From positions 1-51,417 of the forward strand of contig JAKSVU010000012.1 in assembly GCA_024413465.1 (NCBI GenBank): a DNA stretch of 51,417 nucleotides. Direction: 5' to 3'. Both the position numbers and the translations under genes were made by a program. Below the pieces are notes generated by a model. That model worked only from the letters and a program-made list of their open reading frames with translations, was not told the origin of the DNA and did no database searches. Source of the DNA: Alphaproteobacteria bacterium. GTDB lineage: Bacteria; Pseudomonadota; Alphaproteobacteria; CAAGCB01; CAG-977. Positions 36,616 to 44,507 of this stretch are shown here, piece after piece (within the stretch, counting starts at the first letter, position 1; each line of letters opens with the position of its first letter).

Positions 36616-37197
36616 GTGATTTCTTTTTATTCACAAAATACACTTGCTGCAAGAGCATTAATTGAAACTTTTGAACAATATCAAATCGAGATTGTTTTGT
36701 TTGATGATTTTGAAAAAATGCTTTCGCAGACGGCTGATTTATATTTATTTGACGAACTTACCCCTAATCAATATGAAACAACAAAGGGAAAAACAGAACC
36801 TTGTTTTTATTTACAGCACGTCGGAAATGATAACGAAAACGTCATTATAAAACCATTCAAGCCACTTTATTTGCTTTCAAAAATATATCCTACCCTGATT
36901 TGCACTACAAAAGGTGAAGAAATAAAAATAAAAGATTATATTTTGAATCCAAAAAAGAACACTTTAACAGCTGGTGACTCAGTTATTTCTTTAACTTCCA
37001 AAGAAACTCAAGTGCTTTTTTTTCTTTCCCAAAATGCAACAGGCTTATCAAAAGATGATTTATTATCCACAGTTTGGGGATATGGCATTGAAATAACAAC
37101 ACATACACTAGAAACCCATATTTACAAACTCCGCAATAAACTTGAACAGACGAATATTGAAATCTTGTTAATGGGTGATAAATATACAATTGCTTAA
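36616..37197 (+). CDS. OmpR/PhoB-type winged-helix regulator with degenerate receiver
   Basis: 193 residues from GTG directly after the secB stop. The first about 105 residues are receiver-like in length and strand pattern (IVLFDDFEKML, LYLFDELTPN) but lack the clear phospho-acceptor Asp and Lys set. The C-terminal winged helix is clear: LTSKETQVLFFLSQNATGLS then VWGYGIEITTHTLETHIYKL and LRNKLE. It is probably an atypical, phosphorylation-independent response regulator co-transcribed with secB. The target genes are unknown. Confidence 0.75.
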   Translation: MISFYSQNTLAARALIETFEQYQIEIVLFDDFEKMLSQTADLYLFDELTPNQYETTKGKTEPCFYLQHVGNDNENVIIKPFKPLYLLSKIYPTLICTTKGEEIKIKDYILNPKKNTLTAGDSVISLTSKETQVLFFLSQNATGLSKDDLLSTVWGYGIEITTHTLETHIYKLRNKLEQTNIEILLMGDKYTIA

Positions 37198-37249
37198 TGA
37201 AGCTTTCTTGCTTATAATGGATTTGTGTTGAATTTTAAGGTAAAAAATC

Positions 37250-38092
37250 ATGGCAAATTTAAAATACACGATTAATACTTATTCTTATCAAAAAGGTATT
37301 CGTTCTTTGGGATTTTCTACCCCAGAATCTGTTGTTTCAAACAGCCAAAAATTTGCTGAAATATTAAATTCAGCATCACCTGTTGAACAGCAACCTGAAA
37401 CAGAACTCCAACCTGTTGAAACACCTATTATTCAACAAAATGACTTTGTTGCTCCTCAAGAACAAAATCAGTTTGAACAAAATCTTGCTTCACCTTTAAG
37501 TGAAGAGCTGAACAATAAAGTAGAACCTAAACAAATTACAACACCAAGCAATATTATCCCAAATCAAGAACAACAAATAGAACAATCAACTGATTTTACA
37601 CCTATTATTCAAACACCCGTTCAAAAACAAGTAGGAGAACGCCTTGACGATAAAATTTCAAAAACGGGATTTATTCAAAAATCACCTTACAATATGAGTG
37701 ATGAAACAGCAAAACGCCTTGCCGAAGTTGATGCACAAAAATCAATGACTAGACCTATTTCTGAAAATGACAAAGTATTTCCTTTGAATCAAGCAACAAA
37801 ATTTACAGGAAATACAAAAATGTTGCCTCCTGAATTAGCTGCTAAAACAGCAAAAGATAAATCAAGTTTGAATCAAGTTGATATAAATAAAATCAAAGAT
37901 ACCGCAATTAATATGCCTGATTATCCTCGAGAAGCATTGCCAAACGTATCAAAACAGCCGACTTCACCAGCTGCCTCTTGGTTTCCCCAAGCAATGACAA
38001 GACAACTAGATATGTATGAATCAATGAAAAAAGTTCAACAACAAGAACAAAGCGGCTCAAATTCTGTTATTCCAACAGATTTAAAAATTTAA
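37250..38092 (+). CDS. hypothetical disordered Gln/Pro-rich protein
   Basis: 280 residues without signal peptide or membrane segment. Composition is dominated by Gln, Glu, Pro, Thr, Asn, with repeated QQPE/QEQ-like pieces; only the first about 30 residues (TINTYSYQKGIRSLGFSTPES) look structured. Likely mostly disordered. Not recognised. It ends about 60 bases before the tRNA-Arg gene. Confidence 0.55.
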   Translation: MANLKYTINTYSYQKGIRSLGFSTPESVVSNSQKFAEILNSASPVEQQPETELQPVETPIIQQNDFVAPQEQNQFEQNLASPLSEELNNKVEPKQITTPSNIIPNQEQQIEQSTDFTPIIQTPVQKQVGERLDDKISKTGFIQKSPYNMSDETAKRLAEVDAQKSMTRPISENDKVFPLNQATKFTGNTKMLPPELAAKTAKDKSSLNQVDINKIKDTAINMPDYPREALPNVSKQPTSPAASWFPQAMTRQLDMYESMKKVQQQEQSGSNSVIPTDLKI

Positions 38093-38111
38093 AATTTTTT
38101 TTAAAAAACTC

Positions 38112-38139
38112 TTGCAATTCCAAAAACAAAGCGTATATA
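38112..38139 (+). promoter_or_regulatory. promoter of tRNA-Arg
   Basis: TTGCAA (38112-38117), 16 bases, TATATA (38134-38139), ending 14 bases before the tRNA 5' end. It is outside the integrated element, so the tRNA keeps its native promoter. Confidence 0.5.
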
Positions 38140-38153
38140 TAGTTCTTGTTCAG

Positions 38154-38230
38154 GCGCCCATAGCTCAACTGGATAGAGCATCTGACTACGGATCAGAAGG
38201 CTGAGCGTTCGAATCGTTCTGGGCGCGCCA
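38154..38230 (+). tRNA. tRNA-Arg (ACG), target of integration
   Basis: 77 bases with CCA encoded. Acceptor GCGCCCA pairs perfectly with TGGGCGC; D arm GCTC/GAGC; anticodon stem TCTGA/TCAGA around CTACGGA, giving ACG; T stem GAGCG/CGTTC with loop TTCGAAT. It reads CGN codons. The 46 bases from the last anticodon-stem base to CCA (38185-38230) are repeated exactly at 51363-51408, so the 3' half of the working gene was brought in by the integrated element. Confidence 0.97.
38185..38230 (+). repeat. left attachment site (attL) within tRNA-Arg
   Basis: Identical over 46 bases to 51363-51408; it starts in the anticodon arm and ends with CCA. The base before differs (G here, A in the right copy), which limits the crossover to inside this block. 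Confidence 0.92.
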
Positions 38231-38240
38231 ATAAAACCAA

Positions 38241-38272
38241 GGGTTTCAAGCTTTTTGCTGAAACCCTGTTTT
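38241..38272 (+). terminator. terminator of tRNA-Arg supplied by the element
   Basis: A perfect 8-bp stem GGGTTTCA (38241-38248) / TGAAACCC (38259-38266) followed by a T-rich run. It lies just inside the element, so the element ends the tRNA transcript and protects its own left end from read-through. Confidence 0.75.
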
Positions 38273-38273
38273 G

Positions 38274-38300
38274 TTATTAAAGACGCTAACAAGACGCTTT
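38274..38300 (+). repeat. left copy of a 27-bp integrase-type repeat
   Basis: TTATTAAAGACGCTAACAAG then ACGCTTT, i.e. two GACGCT boxes 11 bases apart. It recurs in the same orientation at 51211-51237 with 25 of 27 bases equal. One copy lies 44 bases inside attL, the other just upstream of the integrase start, which suits arm-type integrase binding sites. Confidence 0.6.
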
Positions 38301-38478
38301 ACAAAATATTATTACCCATAAAATCATGTTTTTATGATTATATTATAACTAACATTTCACATTAGTAAACTTCTTAAGGTGATCAGCTTAATTTTTAAAA
38401 TTTCAAATATAAAAAATACTTTAGTAGTATAATTGCTAAAGATATAATGCAAATAGGACTGTTTAAATGTTAATAAAA

Positions 38479-38673
38479 TCAATCTGAATTAAAATCTTCA
38501 AGATTAACCTTATGTTGGCTTAAAAAAGCATGAAGATCGTCTAAATCATATAAAACTTTACTTCCAATCTTTATATAAGGTATATTTACTTTTTTAGTAC
38601 AACGCCACACAGCCAACGTTCTTTCATCAGTCTTTAAAAGTTTAGCACATTCTTTCGTATCAATGAGAGTCAT
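38479..38673 (-). CDS. excisionase-like MerR/AlpA-type DNA-binding protein
   Basis: 64 residues. A small winged helix-turn-helix: TKECAKLLKTDERTLAVWRC then IPYIKIGSKVLYDLDDLHAF, the standard build of Xis/AlpA-type proteins in which a helix-turn-helix is followed by a two-strand wing. It would bend DNA near the attachment site to direct excision, and may repress its own promoter. It is next to the left end while the integrase is at the right end, so the two come together only in the excised circle. A 16-bp repeat (38694-38709) lies 21 bases before its ATG. Confidence 0.8.
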   Translation of the reverse strand: MTLIDTKECAKLLKTDERTLAVWRCTKKVNIPYIKIGSKVLYDLDDLHAFLSQHKVNLEDFNSD

Positions 38674-39628
38674 AATAATTCTCCGTAATTTTTATTAATC
38701 TTCATTAATAAGAACCGAATGTATTCATCTAAATTAAATAATATTTTTTACTTACACAAATATCCTATATCACAATACTTAAGGTTCATTTGTTTTATTG
38801 TTACCTTCATTTTTTCTTACCTTATTTAATTAAAATTCATAAAATTTCCTTTACTGAAAATATCAATATACAAAATGGTCTCTTTTACATTGACATATTC
38901 ATTTACCTCTAACATTACATTTTATATTTTATTGATATTAAAGGATTCTTTAATTAAGTTCTCAATAAAGTAAGCAAACATTGGATATATAATTAAACGG
39001 ACGTTATCACCAATACAATAATGACATCTCACTCATTAAAAACTATCTTCCCGAAGAATAACAGTAATATTATAATTATTTTTTCACCTATCATGAGGTG
39101 AAAATTTAAATCATATTCTCACTTTTATATTGACATATTCACTTAGGACAATTCCCTTAAAATTTATTAACTATATCCATATAGAATAATAAATAACTAT
39201 TCAGCAATTAATATTGTTTTTTCGTAAATAACAAGGATATTGGGAATTTTACAATAAACTTTACTAATTTAAACAACGCTCAATACTATGAATATAATTC
39301 AATAAAAATCAGCAAAACCATACGATAAATCAGATTTTCACGTTTTATTACAAAATAATTTTCAGAAGATAAATAAATCTCAGTTCTAATAAATGATTCT
39401 AGGGTTATTTCATAATTGGAATTCCTTAGTGGGTAAAATAATGACTGTATCAAGATAGCGTTCTGATAAAAAAATTATTTTACTAACGTCAGATAAAAAG
39501 TGAGTAAGCTTACTTATTTTTCAATGACTCGATTAAGTTTTAGTACATTCTTTAAATAAAGAATGTATTTGGCACCAATTTGTGAGGCTTCAACCTCTCA
39601 AACAATAATAGTAAAAGGATATTAAGCC
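38674..39628. other. 955-bp noncoding region, candidate replication origin
   Basis: No credible gene on either strand. It contains a 24-base direct repeat CTTTTAyATTGACATATTCA... (38882-38905 and 39122-39145, 22 of 24 equal, 240 bases apart), a 9-bp inverted repeat TTTTCACCT/AGGTGAAAA (39081-39104), a 12-bp palindrome AGTAAGCTTACT (39503-39514), a 10-bp inverted repeat TACATTCTTT/AAAGAATGTA (39544-39567) and a hairpin TTTGtGAGG/CCTCtCAAA (39579-39602). The last three lie within 130 bases of the HUH Rep start, where a double-strand origin would be expected. Which structure is the nick site cannot be told. Confidence 0.45.
38694..38709. repeat. ATTAATNTTCATTAAT motif, left copy
   Basis: ATTAATCTTCATTAAT, seen again twice at the right end (51314-51329 and 51334-51349). 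Quasi-palindromic. A candidate site for the excisionase or integrase, placed in the promoter region of the excisionase-like gene. Confidence 0.45.
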
Positions 39629-40396
39629 ATGAAAAATTTTAAATTATCAAATGTAATCAATCAAGAAGATATTAATTCAATTATCAATGATTGTAATCAA
39701 ATAGATGATAAAGTTTCTTACCAACTTATTAATAAAATGAATAATATCATTGAAAAGATCTTTTATGATAAAGCATCTATATATATTCAAAATATTAATA
39801 AAATTATTTCAACTAAGTCAGTTACCGATATCGAATTATTAAAACTTTTACGTAATGAAACATATGCTTCTTACGTATCAACTAGAATGCTGTTAAGGAA
39901 ACAGCAAATGAATGCCTATATGGAGAATGTTAGTAGAGTTGATAAGGAAGCATCATTACCAATACAAGTTAAACGAATAACTGCTACAGAAGCTATTACA
40001 GCTATTAAACCTAACTTAGCTTTAACACTGAGTTTTAATCCTAATGTAAAGATGATGGGTGATTTCAATTTAGAAAGAGCAAATAAAACCATGAATAAAT
40101 TCTTCAAGAAACTTTATGATATTTTTAATTTCAATGGCTATTATACTTTTGAACATTGTTCTACTAATATTCATGCTCATCTTGCATTACATGTTGATGA
40201 TGTTCCTTTAGTGAATGTAGATGAATGGTTAATAAAAACAGAAGATATCATTGAACTATTATGGAAAGATTGTATCCAAAGTGGTGCAGTGTGGCTTTCT
40301 TATATAGACAAGCCAAAAGGATGGGCTCAATACATTGTAAAACATATACAAGAAACTAATGAAATTATTCCTACTCCTAGTTTTGATGTTCTTTAA
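39629..40396 (+). CDS. HUH-type rolling-circle replication initiator
   Basis: 255 residues. The three Rep motifs are in order: motif I ALTLSFN (131-137), motif II NIHAHLALHV with HAH at 182-184 (metal-binding HUH), and motif III AQYIVKHI with Y235 and K238 (one nicking Tyr, YxxK). No helicase domain and no relaxase helix bundle follow. It would nick a double-strand origin and start rolling-circle replication of the excised circle. A leader with two hairpins (39544-39602) precedes it. It is followed by the double helix-turn-helix gene after 29 bases. The subfamily is not fixed; phage Gp2-like and plasmid Reps are both possible. Confidence 0.78.
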   Translation: MKNFKLSNVINQEDINSIINDCNQIDDKVSYQLINKMNNIIEKIFYDKASIYIQNINKIISTKSVTDIELLKLLRNETYASYVSTRMLLRKQQMNAYMENVSRVDKEASLPIQVKRITATEAITAIKPNLALTLSFNPNVKMMGDFNLERANKTMNKFFKKLYDIFNFNGYYTFEHCSTNIHAHLALHVDDVPLVNVDEWLIKTEDIIELLWKDCIQSGAVWLSYIDKPKGWAQYIVKHIQETNEIIPTPSFDVL

Positions 40397-40425
40397 TATA
40401 GTTAGATAAACAAGGAGATACACTC

Positions 40426-40794
40426 ATGAAATTATTTAGTATTAAAGAAACAAGCTCTTTCTTAAAAATTGGAAAATCAACTTTATATCGATTAATAGCT
40501 TCTGATCAGACATTTCCACCATCAGTAAACACTACTTCTGATAGAAAGAAATATGATAAACAAGCTTTAATAAATTGGATAAATTTAAAAGCTCAAACCG
40601 AGTATCCAGATCTTACATTAGTGGATATAAAAGGTATTCAGGAAATGTTAAATGTATCTTATTCAACTTATCATAAATGGTTGCGTTTAGATGAATTTCC
40701 AAAACCAATTATTATAGCAGGAAAGATATTGTATATCGAAGAGATGATTAAAAATTTTATCAAGAAACTTAATGGAGAACTAGCAAATGCATAA
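40426..40794 (+). CDS. tandem double AlpA-type helix-turn-helix protein
   Basis: 122 residues with two similar DNA-binding units. The first is at about 1-55 (FSIKETSSFLKIGKSTLYRL with a following strand wing), the second at about 65-115 (LVDIKGIQEMLNVSYSTYHK, then KPIIIAGKILYIEEMIKNF). Two fused AlpA/HTH_17 units could bind a direct repeat, for example the paired motifs upstream of rep. AAGGAG lies 8 bases before the ATG. Its stop overlaps the next start (8 bases). Probably a regulator or replication accessory protein of the element. Confidence 0.65.
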   Translation: MKLFSIKETSSFLKIGKSTLYRLIASDQTFPPSVNTTSDRKKYDKQALINWINLKAQTEYPDLTLVDIKGIQEMLNVSYSTYHKWLRLDEFPKPIIIAGKILYIEEMIKNFIKKLNGELANA

Positions 40795-41230
40795 AACATC
40801 TGAAGAAATATCTTTCAATAATGGAGTTGAAAACGAAATGAATAACATTGAAGAAAATGCACCTAAGACATCTACAAATAATGGTTTCAGAATTCTATCT
40901 ATAAAAGTACCTGAACCAGTTGTAGCAAAGATTCAACAAGTTTGTAAAACTCAAAACATTACAGCTGAAGAATTTGGTAAAATAGCATTGATTAAGGCTT
41001 TAAAACCTGAAATTCACTCAGCAAAATTGGATTGGTATGATCTTAAAGAAGATTCTTGTGATACAAAAGATGATTTAATGGAACAATTAAAAAAAGTTTA
41101 TATTAAATGTCTTTTAAAAAACACACCTAATAACGTAGATACAGAAGATAATGATGAAAATCCTGAGGGGGATAAAAACTCTAGCAAGAAGGATAAAGAC
41201 GGAGAAGAAATAGCCTCTCACAAGTCTTAA
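40787..41230 (+). CDS. hypothetical accessory protein with RHH-like centre
   Basis: 147 residues. Disordered acidic/Asn-rich N-terminus, a central segment ILSIKVPEPVVAKIQQVCKT with following helices that could be a ribbon-helix-helix (strand then two helices), and a very charged C-terminal tail of Asp/Glu/Lys. It resembles small mobilisation or copy-control proteins by layout only. Last gene of the rep operon; a long inverted repeat follows at 41255. Confidence 0.5.
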   Translation: MHKTSEEISFNNGVENEMNNIEENAPKTSTNNGFRILSIKVPEPVVAKIQQVCKTQNITAEEFGKIALIKALKPEIHSAKLDWYDLKEDSCDTKDDLMEQLKKVYIKCLLKNTPNNVDTEDNDENPEGDKNSSKKDKDGEEIASHKS

Positions 41231-41254
41231 TTTATTTCTATTTGATAATGTATT

Positions 41255-41320
41255 TTGGAGTTAAGACTATTCAATAATAAGTTATATATATTAACTTAAA
41301 AAAGGATATCTTAACTCCAA
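41255..41320. repeat. long nested inverted repeat between convergent operons
   Basis: Outer 12-bp perfect arms TTGGAGTTAAGA (41255-41266) and TCTTAACTCCAA (41309-41320), inside which AAGTTA/TAACTT (41279-41297) forms a second hairpin. It lies after the rep operon and before the 3' end of the cargo operon. It may be a bidirectional terminator, although no T-run follows, or a single-strand origin for rolling-circle replication. Confidence 0.5.
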
Positions 41321-41469
41321 TTGCAATATTTGTATTAAAGAAAAATATTCATAGATGTTTATAAAACGCCATAGAATTTTTATAAGAACAAAAATGTACC
41401 TCTAATTTAAGATAAACCTATGTTATCCAAAACCCTAAAATTTTTTAATAACAAGAGAAGTCTGTTTAA

Positions 41470-41898
41470 TTATAGTTCTTCTGATGGTTTCATTTCTGCA
41501 TAATATGAGTTTGGGAAGTAATCAACCCATCTATCATCCATATACTGGTACAATCCAATCATACTTGGAATAAATAATGTAACACAGTTATATAAAAAAC
41601 CTAAAAAAAAATCTTTTAAATTAAATTTTTCGGAAATTTCTCTATTCATAATATATTTTAGTTCTATTTGTTGTGTTTGATAACCAAAGGATTTTAATTC
41701 AACTTTTGTTTTCGTTGATCTAGTTATTCTACCTTTAAAAGGCGTACTTCCCCTATAAACATCATTAATATACAATTTTGCAGAAATATTTGAATCTATA
41801 AAAATCATTTGTTCAGAATCTAAATTGTTCATTGTACAACAACCAAATAAATTAATTGAAGATAAAAAAATAATTAGAGATAACAATTTTTTTTTCAT
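41470..41898 (-). CDS. PEGA-domain lipoprotein
   Basis: 142 residues. Signal peptide with lipobox LFGC (MKKKLLSLIIFLSSINLFGC). A PEGA-type surface domain follows: ISAKLYINDVYRGSTPFKG then KTKVELKSFGYQTQQIEL. A hydrophobic stretch (LGFLYNCVTLFIPSMIGLYQ) near 100 may dip into the membrane. PEGA domains occur in surface and cell-wall-linked proteins. It is the last gene of the cargo operon, 2 bases after the PEGA-repeat gene, and likely works with it. Confidence 0.7.
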   Translation of the reverse strand: MKKKLLSLIIFLSSINLFGCCTMNNLDSEQMIFIDSNISAKLYINDVYRGSTPFKGRITRSTKTKVELKSFGYQTQQIELKYIMNREISEKFNLKDFFLGFLYNCVTLFIPSMIGLYQYMDDRWVDYFPNSYYAEMKPSEEL

Positions 41899-41900
41899 TA

Positions 41901-43805
41901 TTAAATTTCCTCAATAAAAATCTGGATTTTATTAATTTGAGACTCATTAATATCTTCAACCACCACATCAAATAACAAACTTTCTGAACCACACTTAAAG
42001 GATACACCACTTTCAAAGGGTCTTCTTATTGTACAAAAGGATTTATCTTTTTTTTGAAGTAGTGGTGAAAAAAATAAATTTTTTTTATCTTCGTAAAAAG
42101 GTCTTAACCAAAAAGGAATATCCACATTTTTTACCAAATTGTTTTGTTTATCAAAAATTTTAACAACAACTTTTAATTCATTTAAACTTTCTTTTGGTCT
42201 ATCTATTGCAGAAGAATGTGAAAATTTATAAAAAATTGCGGAATCATTTAAGCGATTATGAGTAATTTTTCCATTTCTAATAAACGTATTTCCCCCAAAA
42301 TCTTCAACAAAAACATTACCACACCAAATACCAATATCTTCTGGTTTTACAGTACAATTCATATTAAGAATGCTTGTATCGCCTTTAACCAAAAATTTTG
42401 ACAAAATTTTTCTTAACGGATTTACATAATTTTTCAAATAAAGTTCATCATCAAAATCAATCTTTACATAAAGAATAATTTGGCCTTGATTGTTCTTATA
42501 TGAAAAGGAGGGCTTTAAATAAGACCATCCTAAATTACTAATTAAATCTGAATATCCTAAATTATTTAATATCTCAACATTTGAACTATACATATTATAT
42601 TTATCAAATATATTAATATTACTTTTCGTTGACGATATGACAAACAAATGATTTTTATCTTTTAAAGTACTATTAATTTCTCTTTCTCTGATTTCTGATT
42701 TTTTTTTCAAGGTAAAATCTAATTTTTTTTCTTCACCTGCCTTTATAGTAATGCTAGAATTTTCTATTTCATAACCAGGTAAACGTAATGAAATAATATG
42801 TTCACCCTCTGGAATTGTATAATTTATAACCGGTGTATTTTTTTCAATAAGTTTATCATCTAAATATATTTTAGCTCCAGAAGGTTTTGAAAAAATATTA
42901 ATCTTTGAAGGTTTCTTTTCTAAAAATAAATTTATTACTTTATTTTCATCTTTTTCTAAAACAATTTCCTTCGCAAAAGAATAGGCATATTTGCTTTCAG
43001 CTTTTATTATTGAAGCTCTTCCTGCTTGTAGTTTTACTCCATACATTGGAGCTTTCCCTATTTTTTTGCTATCTACAAATATGTATGTATCATCAACATT
43101 CGAAATTATATCCAAAAAACCATATCCTTGTTTTAATCGAACTTTTAATTTATTTTCAATATTTGGATAAATATGAACATTACTTGTATATGTTTCAAAA
43201 AAAGGAGAAATTATTTTAATTTGGTGAATCCCTGGATTTAATTTTCCAACAATTCGTATGGGAACCTCTCCGTATCGTTCACCATCGATATATAAATCAG
43301 CAGAAATACCATATGTATCGACAGTTAGAATACCTTTTTTAACATCATTTCCAATTGTAGATACTTCTTTTTTTTCAGAATTTTTACTTAATTCATCAAG
43401 ACGCCTTTTTTCTTTTTCTATTTCTTTCTTGGGGTAAGCATATAAAATATTATATTCCCATAAGTCATCTTTTTTTAATGCATACTCATCTTGCTTTTCA
43501 AACGAAACTAATATGGCTTTTGATTTTATTTCAAGCCTATCAATAACATCTACTTGATTAAATGTTTGATTAGCTTCAAAAGAATTTTCTATTTTTTCTC
43601 CAAATATCGCAATTGCTTGATATCTTACATCTTTTTCTGCGTTATATTTAGCTTCTGATTTTGTTTTACCTTCTCCCCAACCTTTAAAATATTTTACACT
43701 TTCTGTATCTTTTAAAGGTTTGTAAACCCAATGAGGCACTTCATTAGCAAAAACACTACAAGATAAAAACAAGTACGCAATAAAAAATAAAAATTTTTTT
43801 CCCAA
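41901..43805 (-). CDS. secreted multi-PEGA-repeat protein with LPP20-like N-terminus
   Basis: 634 residues. Signal peptide (MGKKFLFFIAYLFLSCSVFA), then an LPP20-like or FlgT-N-like domain (FKGWGEGKTKSEAKYNAEKD near 41-60), then several PEGA repeats (about 160-370; each ends in the ITIKAG/KLDFTL type), then about 260 residues of unrecognised beta-rich sequence. The PEGA part has the A-x-L/I-Y-I/L-D motif three or four times. It probably sits in the periplasm or on the cell surface. It shares the LPP20-like theme with the upstream lipoprotein, so the two may interact. Confidence 0.7.
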   Translation of the reverse strand: MGKKFLFFIAYLFLSCSVFANEVPHWVYKPLKDTESVKYFKGWGEGKTKSEAKYNAEKDVRYQAIAIFGEKIENSFEANQTFNQVDVIDRLEIKSKAILVSFEKQDEYALKKDDLWEYNILYAYPKKEIEKEKRRLDELSKNSEKKEVSTIGNDVKKGILTVDTYGISADLYIDGERYGEVPIRIVGKLNPGIHQIKIISPFFETYTSNVHIYPNIENKLKVRLKQGYGFLDIISNVDDTYIFVDSKKIGKAPMYGVKLQAGRASIIKAESKYAYSFAKEIVLEKDENKVINLFLEKKPSKINIFSKPSGAKIYLDDKLIEKNTPVINYTIPEGEHIISLRLPGYEIENSSITIKAGEEKKLDFTLKKKSEIREREINSTLKDKNHLFVISSTKSNINIFDKYNMYSSNVEILNNLGYSDLISNLGWSYLKPSFSYKNNQGQIILYVKIDFDDELYLKNYVNPLRKILSKFLVKGDTSILNMNCTVKPEDIGIWCGNVFVEDFGGNTFIRNGKITHNRLNDSAIFYKFSHSSAIDRPKESLNELKVVVKIFDKQNNLVKNVDIPFWLRPFYEDKKNLFFSPLLQKKDKSFCTIRRPFESGVSFKCGSESLLFDVVVEDINESQINKIQIFIEEI

Positions 43806-43866
43806 ATTAAATATCCAATAATTTCTTAGGACGAAGAATAAATCTCCGTCCTAAAATAATCAAAAA

Positions 43867-44493
43867 TTAATATTTATCAGTACTTTTACCAAAGGCGTAA
43901 CTCATTGTCCGTTGGTTAATAGCCTTTGTTACATCAGACAATTTCTTTCTGGTAAGAGCTTCTTCAAATTTTTCACGAGATAAAACATTAATTGTGTACA
44001 CTCTACGTACAATTTTTGTTCCATTCTCATCTGTAACAGCTACTCTTTCCCAATAAGTACCAGCTTTTATCATTCCACTAACTGAAGCTTCATTTAAAAT
44101 TGACAGCGTATATGATGCCTCTTGACTATTTAAATTATAATCTTGATTCGCTTGATTAAAAGCTCCTGAAATTTTACTTTTCACTGCAGCTGCAAAATTA
44201 CGTTTTGCCTGAGCCTCTGCTGCAACTGTAATCATATTTGTATTTGTGTTAGATTTTTCAGGAACTTCATAAAAACCAACAAAACATATATTTTTTGCTT
44301 GAGAATTCTTTGAAATATATGCCTTATCTTTTGACGAATAATCACAGGGATACCCATCTTGAGATTCTTTAGCCCATTCAGGAGCTTTAGTCAAATGATC
44401 CGAACGTGATAAAACTTGATCTTCTGTAAAGGAAATTGATGAACAACCAAATAATACAAGAACAATATGTAATAAAATTAGATTTTTTTTCAT
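43867..44493 (-). CDS. LPP20-like lipoprotein
   Basis: 208 residues. Lipobox LFGC at 15-18 after MKKNLILLHIVLVLFGCSS. After a short linker, the core ICFVGFYEVPEKSN and AEAQAKRNFAAAVKSKISGA resembles the LPP20 family of outer-membrane lipoproteins, in which an alternating Ala-rich helix follows a strand. The role is unknown. It is followed after 61 bases by the PEGA-repeat gene. Confidence 0.65.
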   Translation of the reverse strand: MKKNLILLHIVLVLFGCSSISFTEDQVLSRSDHLTKAPEWAKESQDGYPCDYSSKDKAYISKNSQAKNICFVGFYEVPEKSNTNTNMITVAAEAQAKRNFAAAVKSKISGAFNQANQDYNLNSQEASYTLSILNEASVSGMIKAGTYWERVAVTDENGTKIVRRVYTINVLSREKFEEALTRKKLSDVTKAINQRTMSYAFGKSTDKY

Positions 44494-44507
44494 AATAATC
44501 TACTCCA

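Noticed and set aside
38101-38292. 63-residue minus-strand open frame
   Set aside because: It runs antisense through the tRNA-Arg gene and its terminator; no ribosome site and no recognisable sequence.
38882-39145. TTGACA boxes of the 24-base direct repeat as sigma-70 promoters
   Set aside because: Neither copy has a convincing -10 box at 16-18 bases and no gene follows within several hundred bases.
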